Shown here: positions 1 to 14,203 of the stretch, piece by piece
Layout: every line of letters begins with the position of its first letter
Numbering within the stretch: position 1 is the stretch's first letter
The notes under the pieces: model-generated
The model's input: only the letters and a program-made list of their open reading frames with translations
Databases searched by the model: none
Told to the model about the DNA's origin: nothing
Source: Sycobia sp. Sy_11
Lineage: Eukaryota; Arthropoda; Insecta; Hymenoptera; Epichrysomallidae
Length of the DNA: 64,000 bases
Direction: 5' to 3'
NCBI GenBank assembly: GCA_018907035.1
Contig: JACCIC010000218.1
Location: forward strand, 242,001-306,000
Program-made: the position numbers and the translations under genes

Positions 1-1674
1 GTCAACAATCCGAGTGTAACTTATGAATCGCCTCGGATGCTCGGGATGCTCTATTAGGAAAATGGAATGGAATCGAGGATTGGTCGAATTCCGGAGATTT
101 CGTACGTCTGTGCGCGTGCACACACATACACGCATAAGTTTCATTGTACTGTTGCCCGAATCGTATGTATACAAGTGTATAAGAAGCACATGAAATGTGC
201 GAAACTGCGATTATCGAAAAATAAACGACAAAACAAGAGAAGTATAATAGCAACGTATGACGCTTACGAAACGCTGCGGATTAAATTATACGTAGGTTCG
301 TTCGGTCGAAGGTCCGTCAATCCACGGAGCGTGGATTATTGACGATCGAGACACGCTGCCTGGAAATGTACGTTTTACAATGATAACGTTATTACAAATA
401 CCATTCGTCTTTTCACAGTCGTGCACGTTGAAGTTTTCGAACTGTTGCTTTACAACGTCGACAGAATGGGGAGCTGAACTCGTGCGGATACGATAAGATA
501 CAATTGCCATTGAAAATTATTTCTCAGTCTATGATTTAGATGAAAATATAAATGGTGTTTGCTTTTGTAAAATGTCAAATAATTCATTTCAGCTCCTGTT
601 GAATACTGAAATTGAGTGAAAGTAAAACCAGGAGTTGAACCGAAGTCGCGTATTGGGTGGATGACGTCAGTGATGAGCTAAATGCATAGAAATATGAAAA
701 TATATAATTTAATACAATAAGTGAATGCTCCATGATTTAAGACCAAAGCATTAGCACGGTATAAATCATACGCTTTTGTATTTCGGGACTTTCTATCTTT
801 TTTAACCACTTATTTCCAGATTTTGTCACTTTTCTCTGTTTTTGTAGTTTCGCTGCATAACACAAGCGAAGCTAAACTTGACAATCGAATACTATTGCGT
901 TTGTATTTGGTATAATTCTATATAAACGTACGTAAAATGGATTCGAATTAGGGCTTCTTTTATAGCACACAACAATTTAATGAATAACAATGGTATATGA
1001 AAAACTCATTGGAAAATTTTATTATGTTATTATCCACAATAATTGAAAAATAAACTTAAAAAATGTTCCCTTCTTAAGTTTTATTTCCGTAACAAATGGT
1101 AGTTACGAATCGCAAATAAGATCTAGAGTGCATATTAAACCTATCATTTTTCTTGTCATATTATTTTTTCGGGGATTTATCGTTCAGTCAACTGCATCAA
1201 CTCTATTTCAAAATTATCCACAGTACTGATCGGTAAGGTAATAAAAATCACACGTAATATACGTGTGAATGTAATATAATATGCACATATATGTAGTAAA
1301 TTTTTTCACAATACAATTTATCATTTTTAAGATTATCATCTATAAGATAATTTCAAAAATCGCATGTAGCTATGATTTTATACGAACTTCACGGTAACAT
1401 TTTTATGAGAAAATTTCTCCATATAAACGATTCAACACTTTTTTATGCGCGAAATATTTAAGTAGAACAAAAACATCTATGAATTCATGTATATATATCC
1501 GCATAAAATTGCACGAGTCATCACAAACGTTTTGTTATTTTTGTATTAGATTCATGCAGCACATAAATTTAGAAAATCTAATACGTTAAAATCTTTCAAC
1601 GTTCAATGGTAACTTCTAATCGAAACGGAAGATTTACAAGTTATATATTATAAATAGAATTAAAAGAATTCAAC

Positions 1675-1678
<4 letters not shown>
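1..1678. other. Non-coding, no gene recognised
   Basis: AT-rich sequence. The short overlapping frames at 67-510 show no domain, splice pattern or codon bias. Confidence 0.5.
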
Positions 1679-2437
<759 letters not shown>

Positions 2438-3089
2438 GGTCAGCAGCTTCAAACAGAAACGGCTGGAATAAATTGTATAGATTATTCGTAACTGTCGATA
2501 GGACGATCGAGATGGCTTCGCCACCTCACCTTCGGATTTGTAAAAAGAAAAAATTTAGATGTGATAGGTGAGTGTTGTAGCCGCGGCCACCACAGAAAAA
2601 TAGATCGTAATATTTCGTGTCCGTATGGAAATCATTCGCATATATTGTGGAAAAAATAAATGAAAATTTGCACTATCTATAGTGTAGTATTTCCATTATA
2701 TGTTTTTTGTTTGCAATGAATAAAACAGCGGCATTTTAAAGGATTCATCAATGTACATTAAAAATGGAAGAGCCGGAGGTTTTTGAAACTGCTCATTTTC
2801 GAATCGCTAGATCTGGATCAAAGACGTCAGTTCGTCGATGATGTAGTACTAAAGTTTATTCGATTTTTATTCTCATAATATCGTTTGAAGTATAACAGTT
2901 AAATTTCTCATCTCAAAAAATTAAAAAATTTATACATTTTAACTGCATAAACTTTCCTTTTTTAGAATAATAAGTTGGTTTCCATTATTAGGTATTTAAC
3001 CGTATACTTCTCATATAACCATTTTGAATAATAATTAAATTATTAATTCAAGTATTAATTAATTAATTTAAGTAATGAGAATTGAAAAG

Positions 3090-3830
3090 CACGCGTGCTG
3101 CACGATCTTCCTTGCGCTCCTATAGAAATGCCGAGGGTAATAATTAATCGAAAAGAAGCACATAATTGGCTCGCACAAATATCAGTCCAATTGATAATTG
3201 TGTGCATAGTAAGGAAAACGTGCTCTCCCCCCGCCCCCTCTTCACCTCCCACGAAAATTAATAGTCTTCTTACTCAGCATCCGCGCATACAGAGCCATTA
3301 AACAGGGGAGGAGATGAGGAAGGAGGGAGGGGGAGCAAAAAATGGCTCCTCCCTGACCTGAATCGCCTCATTCGTAAATAACGATCGGAAATTCGGTATT
3401 CTATAGAGACCGCAGCGCTCCGCGGTGTGTCTCTTTTAAGGCTGATGCGCGCACCGTGAAAAAGTCGATCGATTTTCGTTTGTTCGCGACTATCGTTTAA
3501 TGCATTAAAGCGGCACGACGTGACGCGACGCGACGCGCGACGCTCGTGAAATCGAAAAAAAAAGTAGAAAAAGAAAAAAAGGAATCGAAGAAAAAAGAGA
3601 ACGTAGATCGTTCGAGCGGCCAGACGTTAAATGAGACGAATGGACGAGAAGCTTATGCGCGGGAGACCGATGGGGATTTCTTTCTTTTAATTTTTTGTTT
3701 TTGCGAGCGGAAGGATTCCCGAACGAGAGCGCGCTGTGATGATAATTGTATAGATTACCGCTTCGTGGAGGGGGGGGGGCTAGAGAAGGGGAATTATATC
3801 GATTCCCGTGGATTGGGAGAAAATTGAATG
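3090..3830. other. Locally GC- and CpG-rich stretch
   Basis: Contains GACGC tandem pentamers near 3520-3545 and several purine-rich runs. It could be a promoter or first-exon region, but no convincing ORF or splice pattern is seen. Confidence 0.3.
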
Positions 3831-3831
3831 T

Positions 3832-3834
<3 letters not shown>

Positions 3835-3890
<56 letters not shown>
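3835..3890. repeat. (AT)n microsatellite
   Basis: Uninterrupted AT dinucleotides over about 56 bases. Confidence 0.95.
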
Positions 3891-3891
<1 letters not shown>

Positions 3892-4129
3892 TGCTTGCAT
3901 TTGAAGCGGGCGCCGATATAGATGTGGATGATTGTTAATCGTTTGCGTCGCTCCCCGGAATCGGACGGTGTGTTCGATTAATGGAAACCGTATAAACGCA
4001 ATAATAACTGTGACTTTAATTTATAGCTGCTGATTTCGTGATTAATGGCCGGCGTATTTTTTTCTTTATTTTTTATGTTTTCTTTAGAAATACATTGATG
4101 AATTCGTACGTCCCTCGAAAGATGTGCAA

Positions 4130-4131
<2 letters not shown>

Positions 4132-4178
<47 letters not shown>
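4132..4178. repeat. (AT)n microsatellite
   Basis: Uninterrupted AT dinucleotides. Confidence 0.95.
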
Positions 4179-4182
<4 letters not shown>

Positions 4183-5744
4183 TTATAGTGTCGACACTTG
4201 TTTATAAGTTCGATTATCTTTAAAGATACAAAGAATGAACGCTGTTGCTTTGATTCAGCCAGGGTTATTGGTTTTCGGTTTATGCTTCGGACCCGAATAA
4301 CTGCCCAAGTTCTTCTACAGGTAAAAAAAAAAACATTGTATACGATATGCATTTGCCTGCCGAGTCTCGCGTCCGGTGATAAAATTAAACAGTGAAACAT
4401 CTGACAGAATTGATCAACAGCGTCAATTATTCGTTTAATAATTCCTTTAATTAAATGTTTGTGCACATATTGTCCGTGCGCGAATATCAACATAAAGAAA
4501 AGATAATCACATTGATAGACGATGAAATCGACGCGAATTTTAGCGAGCTCGAGTAAGCGCCGCCGCGCCCCGAGATTAAAACCCTTCACATGTCAATTTA
4601 ATAAGCAAGATGAGAATAAGGAGAATTTTTTTCGTTCAAATTTTGATTAAAAATGAAATAGTTGTATAATTATCAAAAATCATTAAATATTAGTTGCGCA
4701 AGCTGCGCACTTTATATATAAACTTGTTATCGTTACAATGAAAAATGACGGTTCGATTAAAATTCTTTGACAGAAGTAATTCTGAAAACTGACAGTTTCA
4801 TCATTCCGTAGATTCGGCGTGGGCGAAGGTTTTTAATATTTTTTGAAATACCAATCGAGATGGTCGATATGAAGAAAAAAATACTTATATAACCCTAGAT
4901 GAAAACTGCATAATTATCGACGCGTATTTTTTCATCATACGTGCATAACTATACACTGCTCAATCTCCTGATAATTTATCAATACGTATTAAATAATATT
5001 GTCAATGATTTAAGTTGAATGAAAACAATCTAAAGTCTATAATTTTCTTCTTTTTTTCACTTGCAAGCATATATTTTTGGTCCAGATGTTTCATGAGTAA
5101 TTTAAATACGGTTTATTTGGATACACATTACGTGTAAAAGAATGATATAAGATATAATAAACTTTAGCATGACAAAAATGTTTTGTAGACATTTTTAGAA
5201 TATTCCAGGCTACTCTTTTCAAGTGTTATTTAAAAACAAATTTCTTTACGAAGTGTATCCTAAATCAAACTATTAAGACAACTGGTAAAATAGAGGTCAA
5301 TCAGGAAATTCTTATCATATAAAATTTTACAAATATCGTATATTCTTCTGATAGCTATCTGCTGGTAGCTTAAATTACAGCATAAATATATAAATTATAT
5401 GTAAATTACAGTATACTAAAAAAATTCATATTTTTGTAAGGAAATTGTTCCCTTCTCGGTGGCAGATAAAGTGTTATATTTAAGTACAGAGCTAAACAAA
5501 ATATACAAAGTCTAACGTAAAACTTAAGAATCTTGAGGCATATACCTATAGAATATTCTACATATTTGAGAGAGTAATAAAAGATTCGCATTATATATAT
5601 GTATTTATTTATTTATTTACAATAATCCTATAATATCTCCTTGAACGTCGTTTTAAAAACTCCCAGTAAGTTTGAAAACGCTTCCGGCTAACGTCCTTGA
5701 ACAATTTGCGCATACTCGCGTCGCTCCGACTTTAGTATATGTAA

Positions 5745-5798
<54 letters not shown>
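5745..5798. repeat. (AT)n microsatellite
   Basis: Uninterrupted AT dinucleotides. Confidence 0.95.
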
Positions 5799-5800
<2 letters not shown>

Positions 5801-5992
5801 CGGGAGCTTCGACAATTTCCGAGGCGCATACAAGCGGGCACGTACGCGCTCGTTAAATATCGCAGGTGAGCGGTAAAGGGGGTTCGATGTATCTTACGTT
5901 TATAGAACAATTGCATATAGTTGGTCTTCGCCTCTCACCCCCTCTCTGCTGCTATCTGAAGGAGAAAATTAGGATGTAGCACGAGCTCGATG

Positions 5993-5994
<2 letters not shown>

Positions 5995-6060
<66 letters not shown>

Positions 6061-6062
6061 GA
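5995..6062. repeat. (GA)n microsatellite
   Basis: A long GA array with GATA interruptions at its ends. Confidence 0.95.
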
Positions 6063-9000
6063 TAATGAAATAAACATTAGCTTGAATAAGTAAAGCTTGG
6101 GTTTTTTTTCGACGATGAATTCAACGTAAAAGACATGCGTTTTGCGGGGAGATTGACAAATTTTTCAATTGAGCTCTACTTACTATTATCTAAAAGTAGT
6201 AACTTTGAAGATTAATCCGTTCTTCATCATGCAATATATCAGTTATTTTTTTAGTTTGATAAAAATAAGATGAAGTATGTTAAGCTCAGATTTTTACCCA
6301 TTTTATTTCAAAGGAACATCATACATTTGAATCAGCACTGTACATAAATTTTTTATTTCGATAATAGTTGTTTCGCCTGACAGAATATATATGTTTCTAC
6401 TTGAGATAATATAATTTTTATACTTCAAGTGAAACTTCTAATTTTTCAGTATGAATATTCTTAGATTAACACCGATGAGAACTAGTCAGTAAGTTGTCAA
6501 TTACACATTATTTAAAATAATTAAAATAAAAAGTCTTGAAAATTGTCTGTTCGGCAAAAAAAGTTGTCGATGTTTTATGAAACTATGGAATTGTTTAAAT
6601 GTATTACATATAATATCGTAAATTTGTTTGAAATATACTCAGAATATCTAGAAAGATGAATACATTTCTTAATTTTTTATTGAACATTTTTAAGCCTTAA
6701 AATATCTTTTCGGTTTTCAATGAACTTCTTTTTCCAGATTCGCACAACGTTAAAGTTCAAATATCTTTTTACAATGATCGATAATCGAGCGATAATTTAT
6801 AAATCGAAAAGTACGTTGAAAATCTTAGGATTGTAATTTTACATTAAATTGCTGTTAGTACATGGAGCAGGCGTTAAAATGTAATTACGTCGTTTCTCCT
6901 GAAAAATTTTATCGACCTAGTCGTTTGGAATACCGTTTTAAAATATCTTCATCTAGGTTGAATGAATTTTGTTCCCCTAAAATATTAAATTTGAATTTAT
7001 AAAAAAACTTAATCTATTACATTGACGAGATGTTTTAAACTCGCCGTCTCGCACATAGAAAAATTTAATGAATTATATTACCCTAATTCTGTTTGCACAC
7101 GGATTCCAGCTGTTTGTACACAGACCTATGAATGTTAACATAATCGCAACTAGATTGAATTAAAAATTTTATGACTCGAATAAGCCTCAAAATTTTATTC
7201 TTGTACGCCCGTACAAGTTTGCGCGATTCTTTACGCAAGTAATAAAAAGCGCTTTAAACCGTATCATTTAGGCTTACTTTCCAAAGGAAATTTCAATATT
7301 TAATCCTTTCGAACTACGCTCAATTTCGAAGAACATTCATATAGTCCTATACGTACTTATTGAAGCTCGTACTCTCCGGGGAAGCCGGATATTTTAATTA
7401 GATGTTTAATGGCCGCACCTACTACCGTCGGATAAATTAAATTCTTCCAATTTTATCATTCTCAGATTATGAAATTGGACGAGAATCACGAGTCTACCCT
7501 CTATATATATATATATCATTCCATAATGCGGACACGAGATGTCTCGAGTTCGCGCGAGCATGCGATATGCTTAAATTCTACAACGGTGATTCCCGAGTGT
7601 TCTGCGCGTTTGAAAAATTTTATAAGGAAATAAAGAACGAGGAAAAGCCAGGCATTGTATACGGCTAAATAAATAATGCGTATTTACTGCATCGGTTTCG
7701 TGCCGCCAACCGCGACGGAAGTTATGCACTCATAAATCTTTGCCTCTATATATGATGAAATTTCATATATTTCAGACTTCTAGACTTCGTCCCTCCGACG
7801 TTTCTCTTTTCCTCGTCCGCGTTTGCTTCTGTCCTATTTTTTGTTTTGCTTTTTAAAATGCTAAAACTAACGTACTCGTATTTTACCGCGGAATTTAGCT
7901 AGTGTTATTTGATATAAGCATCGGGGCCGGATTAACTCTTCTGTAGACTCTGGACGAGATAGAGGGAGATCTATTTTTAAAAAAAAAAATGAAATTTTTG
8001 TAAAATTAAAGCTTGCGGACTTAATTTCAGAAAGTGAGAAATCGACCTTGAAGTAATTTTGCTAACAACCTAAAATACGTCGAACGTATATATTTTATTT
8101 ATATATAAATCACGACTAGCGTCTGAACTAAATGGAATATAAGGAAAGGGATAAATAATTGTTATATCAATCAATCAATAAATCTTTATGCTCGACCCAT
8201 TGTTCTACAAGCAAACTTATCTACGTAATATCTTCAAACTCAATTAGCTTTAACAATTCGTTTTATGTATATACGACACATACGCATTGAAACTTTTTAT
8301 GCGTTAGAATGCCCCTGTCTTCGACTTTTATTAGTCAACTTTATTGATAGAATCGTTAAGAATATTCTCATAAATATTGCTACCATTGAAAAAACGTACT
8401 CTATGCTTTTTCGTAAGTAATATTTCTTACATTTTTTAAATAGTTTTTTTCGAATATTTGACTTTATCGGAATTGAATTTTGTACTTAAATGCGATTTAA
8501 AGCGTAGATAAGTTTCGTCGCTATCTGTAAAAGTTTCGTAGATTTTCACAAGGGATTCCGGGTCTCTACATAATTCGACTCTCAACTGCTACGCGTGAAT
8601 TGGGATATAAAATTTCGATTCTAGATCTATCTTTTCATTAAAAAAATTAACCATACAAAGAAAGCTGAATTTGAATAATTTACGTTTAAGATAAAGTTTG
8701 TTTGTTTCATTCTCATATCTAAACAAATCTTTTTTTCTTTTTACTTTGTACGTAAAACATCAAATCATTCGTTTACCGCTTAGCAGCGTATAGTCCCATT
8801 TCATATTTTCAAGCTGTAAAAAAAGCTTTGGATTATGGCAAATTAAATAATAATAAAAATAATAATCCTGTACTAAATCTATTTCGAATGATTTACAGTC
8901 GAGCTAAGTATGTAATCGAATCAAAGTATAATTTAATTATATTTTGAACGTCGGCGTGCGCCCCTTCTTTGAGACTCGGGCTCAGATCGGGCGCGGGAAA

Positions 9001-9324
9001 AAGTTTAACGAGCGTAATCAACGTTATAGAGTTGAAGTTCACGTGGAGTTCGAAAGTTCAACTACTAAATATTCTAAATGCCCCGGGAGGATTTGCCGAA
9101 AAAAAAGAAGAAGAAACAGAAGCCAGTGTAAAGAAAATCAAGTTTCAATGGGAATCTTTTTTCGTTTCCAGGATTTTAAATTACAATCCCTTATGTCGTG
9201 GGACCGCGCGACTCGTAATTATATAGAGAGATAGAAAAAGAAAAAAAAACAAACGCTGACGAACATTTGGACCTACGACATTGTCCATAGTACTTATATA
9301 TTCTTCGGTAAATGTCGGCGCTCG

Positions 9325-9381
<57 letters not shown>

Positions 9382-10980
9382 GTCTCTCGATTCGGTACAC
9401 CTTTTCCATTTCTCATTCAAGCTCGCCGTACTTATCAGGCATGTTTTATTGTAGTCAATTACCAGCGCACCAACGAGACACGCCCGTTTCAATGAGAGAC
9501 AAAACAATCCCTTTCTAATTGCTCCAACCCATCAATCATTCGTTATTTTAACGTTTCAGTCTTACCCCAATGTCCACATTTAAATGACTTTCATATAAAT
9601 TTCAATTTCATACGAGGTGTGCGGTACGTAATGCTTTTTTTTACATTAAAATTAAAATTTAACGATTCATTATTCGAATCTTGTCAAGAAGAGCTTAAAA
9701 GCACGCTAAATTAATCATGATGTTACTATTGCCATTCTGGATTTACATTTATGTGGACAATTATTGTAATTTTAATGTTAATAAATTTTATGTATAATTA
9801 GTATTAAAATATCCAATGGAAATAATCGTTAAATTCATTCGTATTATTAAATTATTGCTTATATCAGCAATACATTCGTTTTACATTATTCATGTAAAAT
9901 ATGCCGTAATCGGAGTTATTTGAATAGTATAAAAATCATGTTTTTTAAATTTTACGCAGAAAATTTTAGACCCTTGCTTCAATCTACACGTGGCCGTGAT
10001 TTCAACGCAGCTGAAAAGTGATAATTTGTAAGGCGTTATCCATGGTCAGGTTTACGAATGCTCCAGTGATAAGCATGGGGGATGAAACGTGTCCGATTTT
10101 TAATACAGGGATCACGAGGTATTTCGAATGACTTTTTTTTACTCTATTGATATTTGCGAGAATCTAAGAATAATTCCAAATATTTTTGAAGGGTAATTTA
10201 ATACTTAGTTGACACAATAGTGAAACTACATTGGCAAGGACACAGAATCGTACTTATGTATAGAAGTTGGGAGTCTCAATTAGGACACTTTTACCACGCG
10301 ATGCCGACAAAATGTTTTTTTGCAATCGACTAAAATAAGTTTGTACTTTTTATTCCCTTCTAAAAACGACATAAGCTAGCCATGCTTGCAAGTAAGTCGC
10401 AACCTCAGCTTTCAGTCTTTCCCCGTTTATTCCTACGATCGTAATGAATGAACACGACGAACCTCGCAAAAACGCTTGGATTTTAAAAGGGTGTTCGTCG
10501 TCTTTTATATCATCTTTTTTTTTTATTTACCCTTGTCACTTGTTCGTTAAGTGCACAGAATAATTTTTGATAAAATCAAATATATCACAGAGAAAGTCAA
10601 TGATAATGTAAAAAACAGATCGAATATGCGTGAAAATAGTGGTATTTTATTAATGTTTATGAATCAATTTTGTCTATCATTTATCTCAGAATTGATTATG
10701 ATTAAGTATTTATCAATGAATATTATTCTCGTTATAATGCAGTACTAACTTATAATTCGTAATAATACGAAATGAAAATAATATAATATAGACAATAAAG
10801 TTGAAACAATACTAGCTGAGAAAGTTTGTAAAAAAAATTTATAAATAATATAATCAATCAAATAATATACTGCTATAATACCAATCCCGAAGCATTTTCC
10901 TCTGAAGCATTGATTTTTCTTACGATTACACCGTTGTTCATAAATGAAAGTATACGCCCTCGTTCTACCAGTCATAAAAA
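6063..10980. other. Non-coding, AT-rich
   Basis: Apart from the TC array at 9326, no gene, RNA or transposon is recognised. The overlapping frames near 8944-9234 have no recognisable features. Confidence 0.5.
9326..9377. repeat. (TC)n microsatellite
   Basis: Uninterrupted TC dinucleotides. The poly-Ser-Leu and poly-Arg-Glu frames over it are artefacts. Confidence 0.95.
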
Positions 10981-11039
10981 AATTACCTTAAAAAAAAAAA
11001 AAGAACAAACAGACTATCGAACGACAATCGCCGTGTATA

Positions 11040-11317
11040 CTCTCTAAAAATCGACGTATTATTTGGACAGTGCCTCGTTCCTCTTTACCTGTACCCCCGC
11101 TATTTCCCAGTCCATCGGCCGCGCAGTATTGGCACACGTGCCGCGCGTTCTTAAAAATACAACGCGCCATCGCTCGCGGCTCGCCACGCGACAGAGACGT
11201 CGAACGCAATGCGGAGATGATAACAGCGAAGCCGAATGGGGGAGCGCGGATACGCCGACGTGCAAAAGAATAAAAATGCGAATGGTCACGAGAGGAAAGG
11301 CCATCAGAGTGAGAGAG

Positions 11318-11354
<37 letters not shown>

Positions 11355-11720
11355 TGAATATCCCATATCGAGTGTATAATATATGCATAGACAAGATGCA
11401 GCGACGAGAAAGCCTGGCTGCCACGCACGGGTACTTGCGGCGCGAACTCTCCGAGTTTATTGATTGATGTCTACGGCCAATTTATTATTCGACGCGGCTC
11501 GCTGCCACTTCCTCCTCCCCTCCTACAGTCCGCTCCCCATCATCTTCCAACTCGCGCGCACGAGCACGGGATGCTGCAGCACGCCGGTGAAAAATTCGCT
11601 ACTTCCACCGTGTCGATTATATATATATATATATTTACACCCACGGGATCGGTCGCGTCCCGAGTTAGCCGCGGGCCGGAGATGAGGTCGTGAGTCGACT
11701 TGGGACGCCTATCGGGTAAG
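11040..11720. other. Locally GC- and CpG-rich stretch
   Basis: Overlapping open frames on both strands result from the composition. Possible promoter-like island, with no gene assigned. Confidence 0.3.
11320..11349. repeat. (GA)n microsatellite
   Basis: A GA array inside a locally GC-rich stretch. Confidence 0.9.
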
Positions 11721-14107
11721 CGGGATATGCTAATCTCCCGTCCCTGTACGAGCGCTTCCGTTGAAAGAAGTTTTGAAAATTTTTTTTCTCTTACGCGCAG
11801 CTTGTTAAAAATGATATCGCGACCAATAAATAGCCCAGGAGTCCTTGTTTGAGTTCTACCCTAGCGGAGGATCGTAACTTTTTCAAGAAATCGCAGCAGA
11901 AAATGAACAACAACGAGTCATCAATACGACTCGCGCGCTAAAGCCGCGATGTTTCGTATTGATTGAAACTTATTGATGTTTTGGAATTATTTTTGTCGAG
12001 AGCTATAATGAAATTGAAACTTCAGACTAGTATTATATGTACTCGAAAGTTTGAAACGACAGTACTGAGCGGGCATATTGGCGCCGTAGGGAGCGTTCGC
12101 TGATAAACAGTTGAACGTGTTTGGAACACAGCGCGAATGACTGGACAATTGCGTGAAACCGATCTCATAAATTTTTTATAAAAGTAACTATAGATTCTAA
12201 AGAAAAGCATCAGTCGAAGTTGTCGGTCAAGTTTTTATGAAACAGCATTTTGAATATCGTACTTATATTACCTGATTACTATACCTATCGATATGACACT
12301 TCATGCTTTTTTCAAAAAGTTTATATAAAATTTTTATACAAAATTGACAATCTAAATAAAGAAAATCACTCGGCACTGATTGTAGAACTTTAAAATGTTT
12401 TGTTTGAAAATTTCCATAACACAGCATTCCCGATTAGTTTAAAAAAATAGATATTCAATTATTCCTATTAGAAATTGAAGTATTTCCATGATTTACGGTT
12501 TCAATTAACAGATATGGAATATTAAAATAATATGTATAAGGCTTTAAAAAAGTCAAACGGAATTGAAAATGAATTCAAAGGGTTATTATGTTAATTCTTC
12601 TATATTTTATCGAATATTTAAATAAAATAAATATCTAAATTCTGGCATAAATATCATGCGTTTATTAATTAACTGTTTAAATTTGCTGTACATAGACATT
12701 ACATTTGATTCTTTCTCAAATAGCTAGAGCAGTGTGTATAAATATACAAAAGTACGGTATACAGCTGGCAGCGCATGCTCCGCTTTCTATATCGCTTTTC
12801 AACAACATCCGTTTACACGAGAGATTATTTATCTTAAAGGCATTATTCTCAGTATTTGCACGTATTAAGATAATTTGTAAACTATTGTCTAAATGAAGAT
12901 TGTGGAATGTTTCGAAAGTTACGATTGACCTGTCTTTTTTGGTTTTCCATTAGGGCGTGTAAAATTCGTATTTTAAAGTTCGATTTGTTTTTCAACGTAA
13001 AATGAATACTTATACTGTCAGACTAAGCATATCTTAATGTAAAAAAGTAGTTGTTACTGCCTGCTCCATATTTTCGTACGCACACGATCATTTTCTCAGG
13101 AAATTAAAGAGACGATTTCGGACAATTTAAAGAACTGATTTAATAATTTTAGGAGCCATTAAGGCCTCACCAAGCTAAGATCGAGTTTATCAATAATTTG
13201 GTGAATTGAGATTGTTCTCGAAATACATCACCAATTTAATAATTTATTATTAATTCACGAATTCAACAGTTTAATGGTCCAACGAAGATTGTTGCGGAAA
13301 AAGATGAACAGCTCTCTCTGAGTTACTAGGACTGTAGTATTTAAATTTCCAACAGCATTGTACTTATGCGACCTACGATAGCTCGATTGCAAAAGCCAAG
13401 AATTTAATAATTCGATGATTCGAGTTCCAAGTCCAGGTCTCGGCCGATTGACTAAAGCCCGGCCGTAAAAATTTTAATGTGCTTTTCTTACGTGAATCAT
13501 CGTAGGCCTCAGTCGCTGATTAGGATCACTATTTGGAAGCATAAATAGAGCGACGTTAAATAACATGAAAAAAAAACTTTAACAATATACAAACGGAAGG
13601 TAAGTCAGTGATTCCGATAATCTCTTTGAGCTACTTCAATCGAGTAAATTGTTTATTTTCGAGTTATTCCGATGTGTGTGTGTGTGCGTATGTTCAGAAG
13701 CAATCCTCACTATAAATCCGATATTTATTATGCGCATTCATAATGAATCATAATATAAACATTGTGTATACCTATTCAATTTTGCAAAACTTCTACGATC
13801 GTGCGCGTAATTAAGAATCTCTGAAATATATTTGATGATTTATAAATATACAGGTATGACGAGGAATCGCGTGAAATTTTATACTTTCAGGAAAAAAGAA
13901 CCAAGCAAAAGCGAGATGGTTTTGAGGCACAAATTCAATAAGAAAATTGATCAGGCGAAACTAATTAAATTATATTACTTAAAATTTCTTCATAAAAGCT
14001 TTTATGGAGTATGAACTTTAAGGAGCTCTGTAATGCTCTGCCGTAAAATATATTAAAATTCTTTATCAGCGCAAATATATTTTATTTAAAGTATATACCA
14101 TTACGTT
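11721..14107. other. Non-coding, AT-rich
   Basis: No coding segment or repeat family recognised. Confidence 0.5.
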
Positions 14108-14154
14108 ATCAAATAGTACGTTTTTTTCGTATGCAAAAAAACGTACTATTTGAT
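14108..14154. repeat. Perfect 20-bp inverted repeat with 7-nt loop
   Basis: The left arm ATCAAATAGTACGTTTTTTT (14108-14127) is exactly complementary to the right arm (14135-14154), with the loop CGTATGC. An (AT)n array begins four bases after it. It could be a cruciform, a transposon end or a small-RNA hairpin, and the sequence alone does not decide. Confidence 0.85.

Positions 14155-14157
<3 letters not shown>

Positions 14158-14199
<42 letters not shown>
14158..14199. repeat. (AT)n microsatellite
   Basis: An AT array directly after the perfect hairpin. Confidence 0.95.

Positions 14200-14203
<4 letters not shown>

Noticed and set aside
11063..11467. 134-codon + strand ORF in the CpG-rich stretch
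   Set aside because: It overlaps three other open frames on both strands and contains a poly-Arg-Glu run from (GA)n. No splice or homology support.
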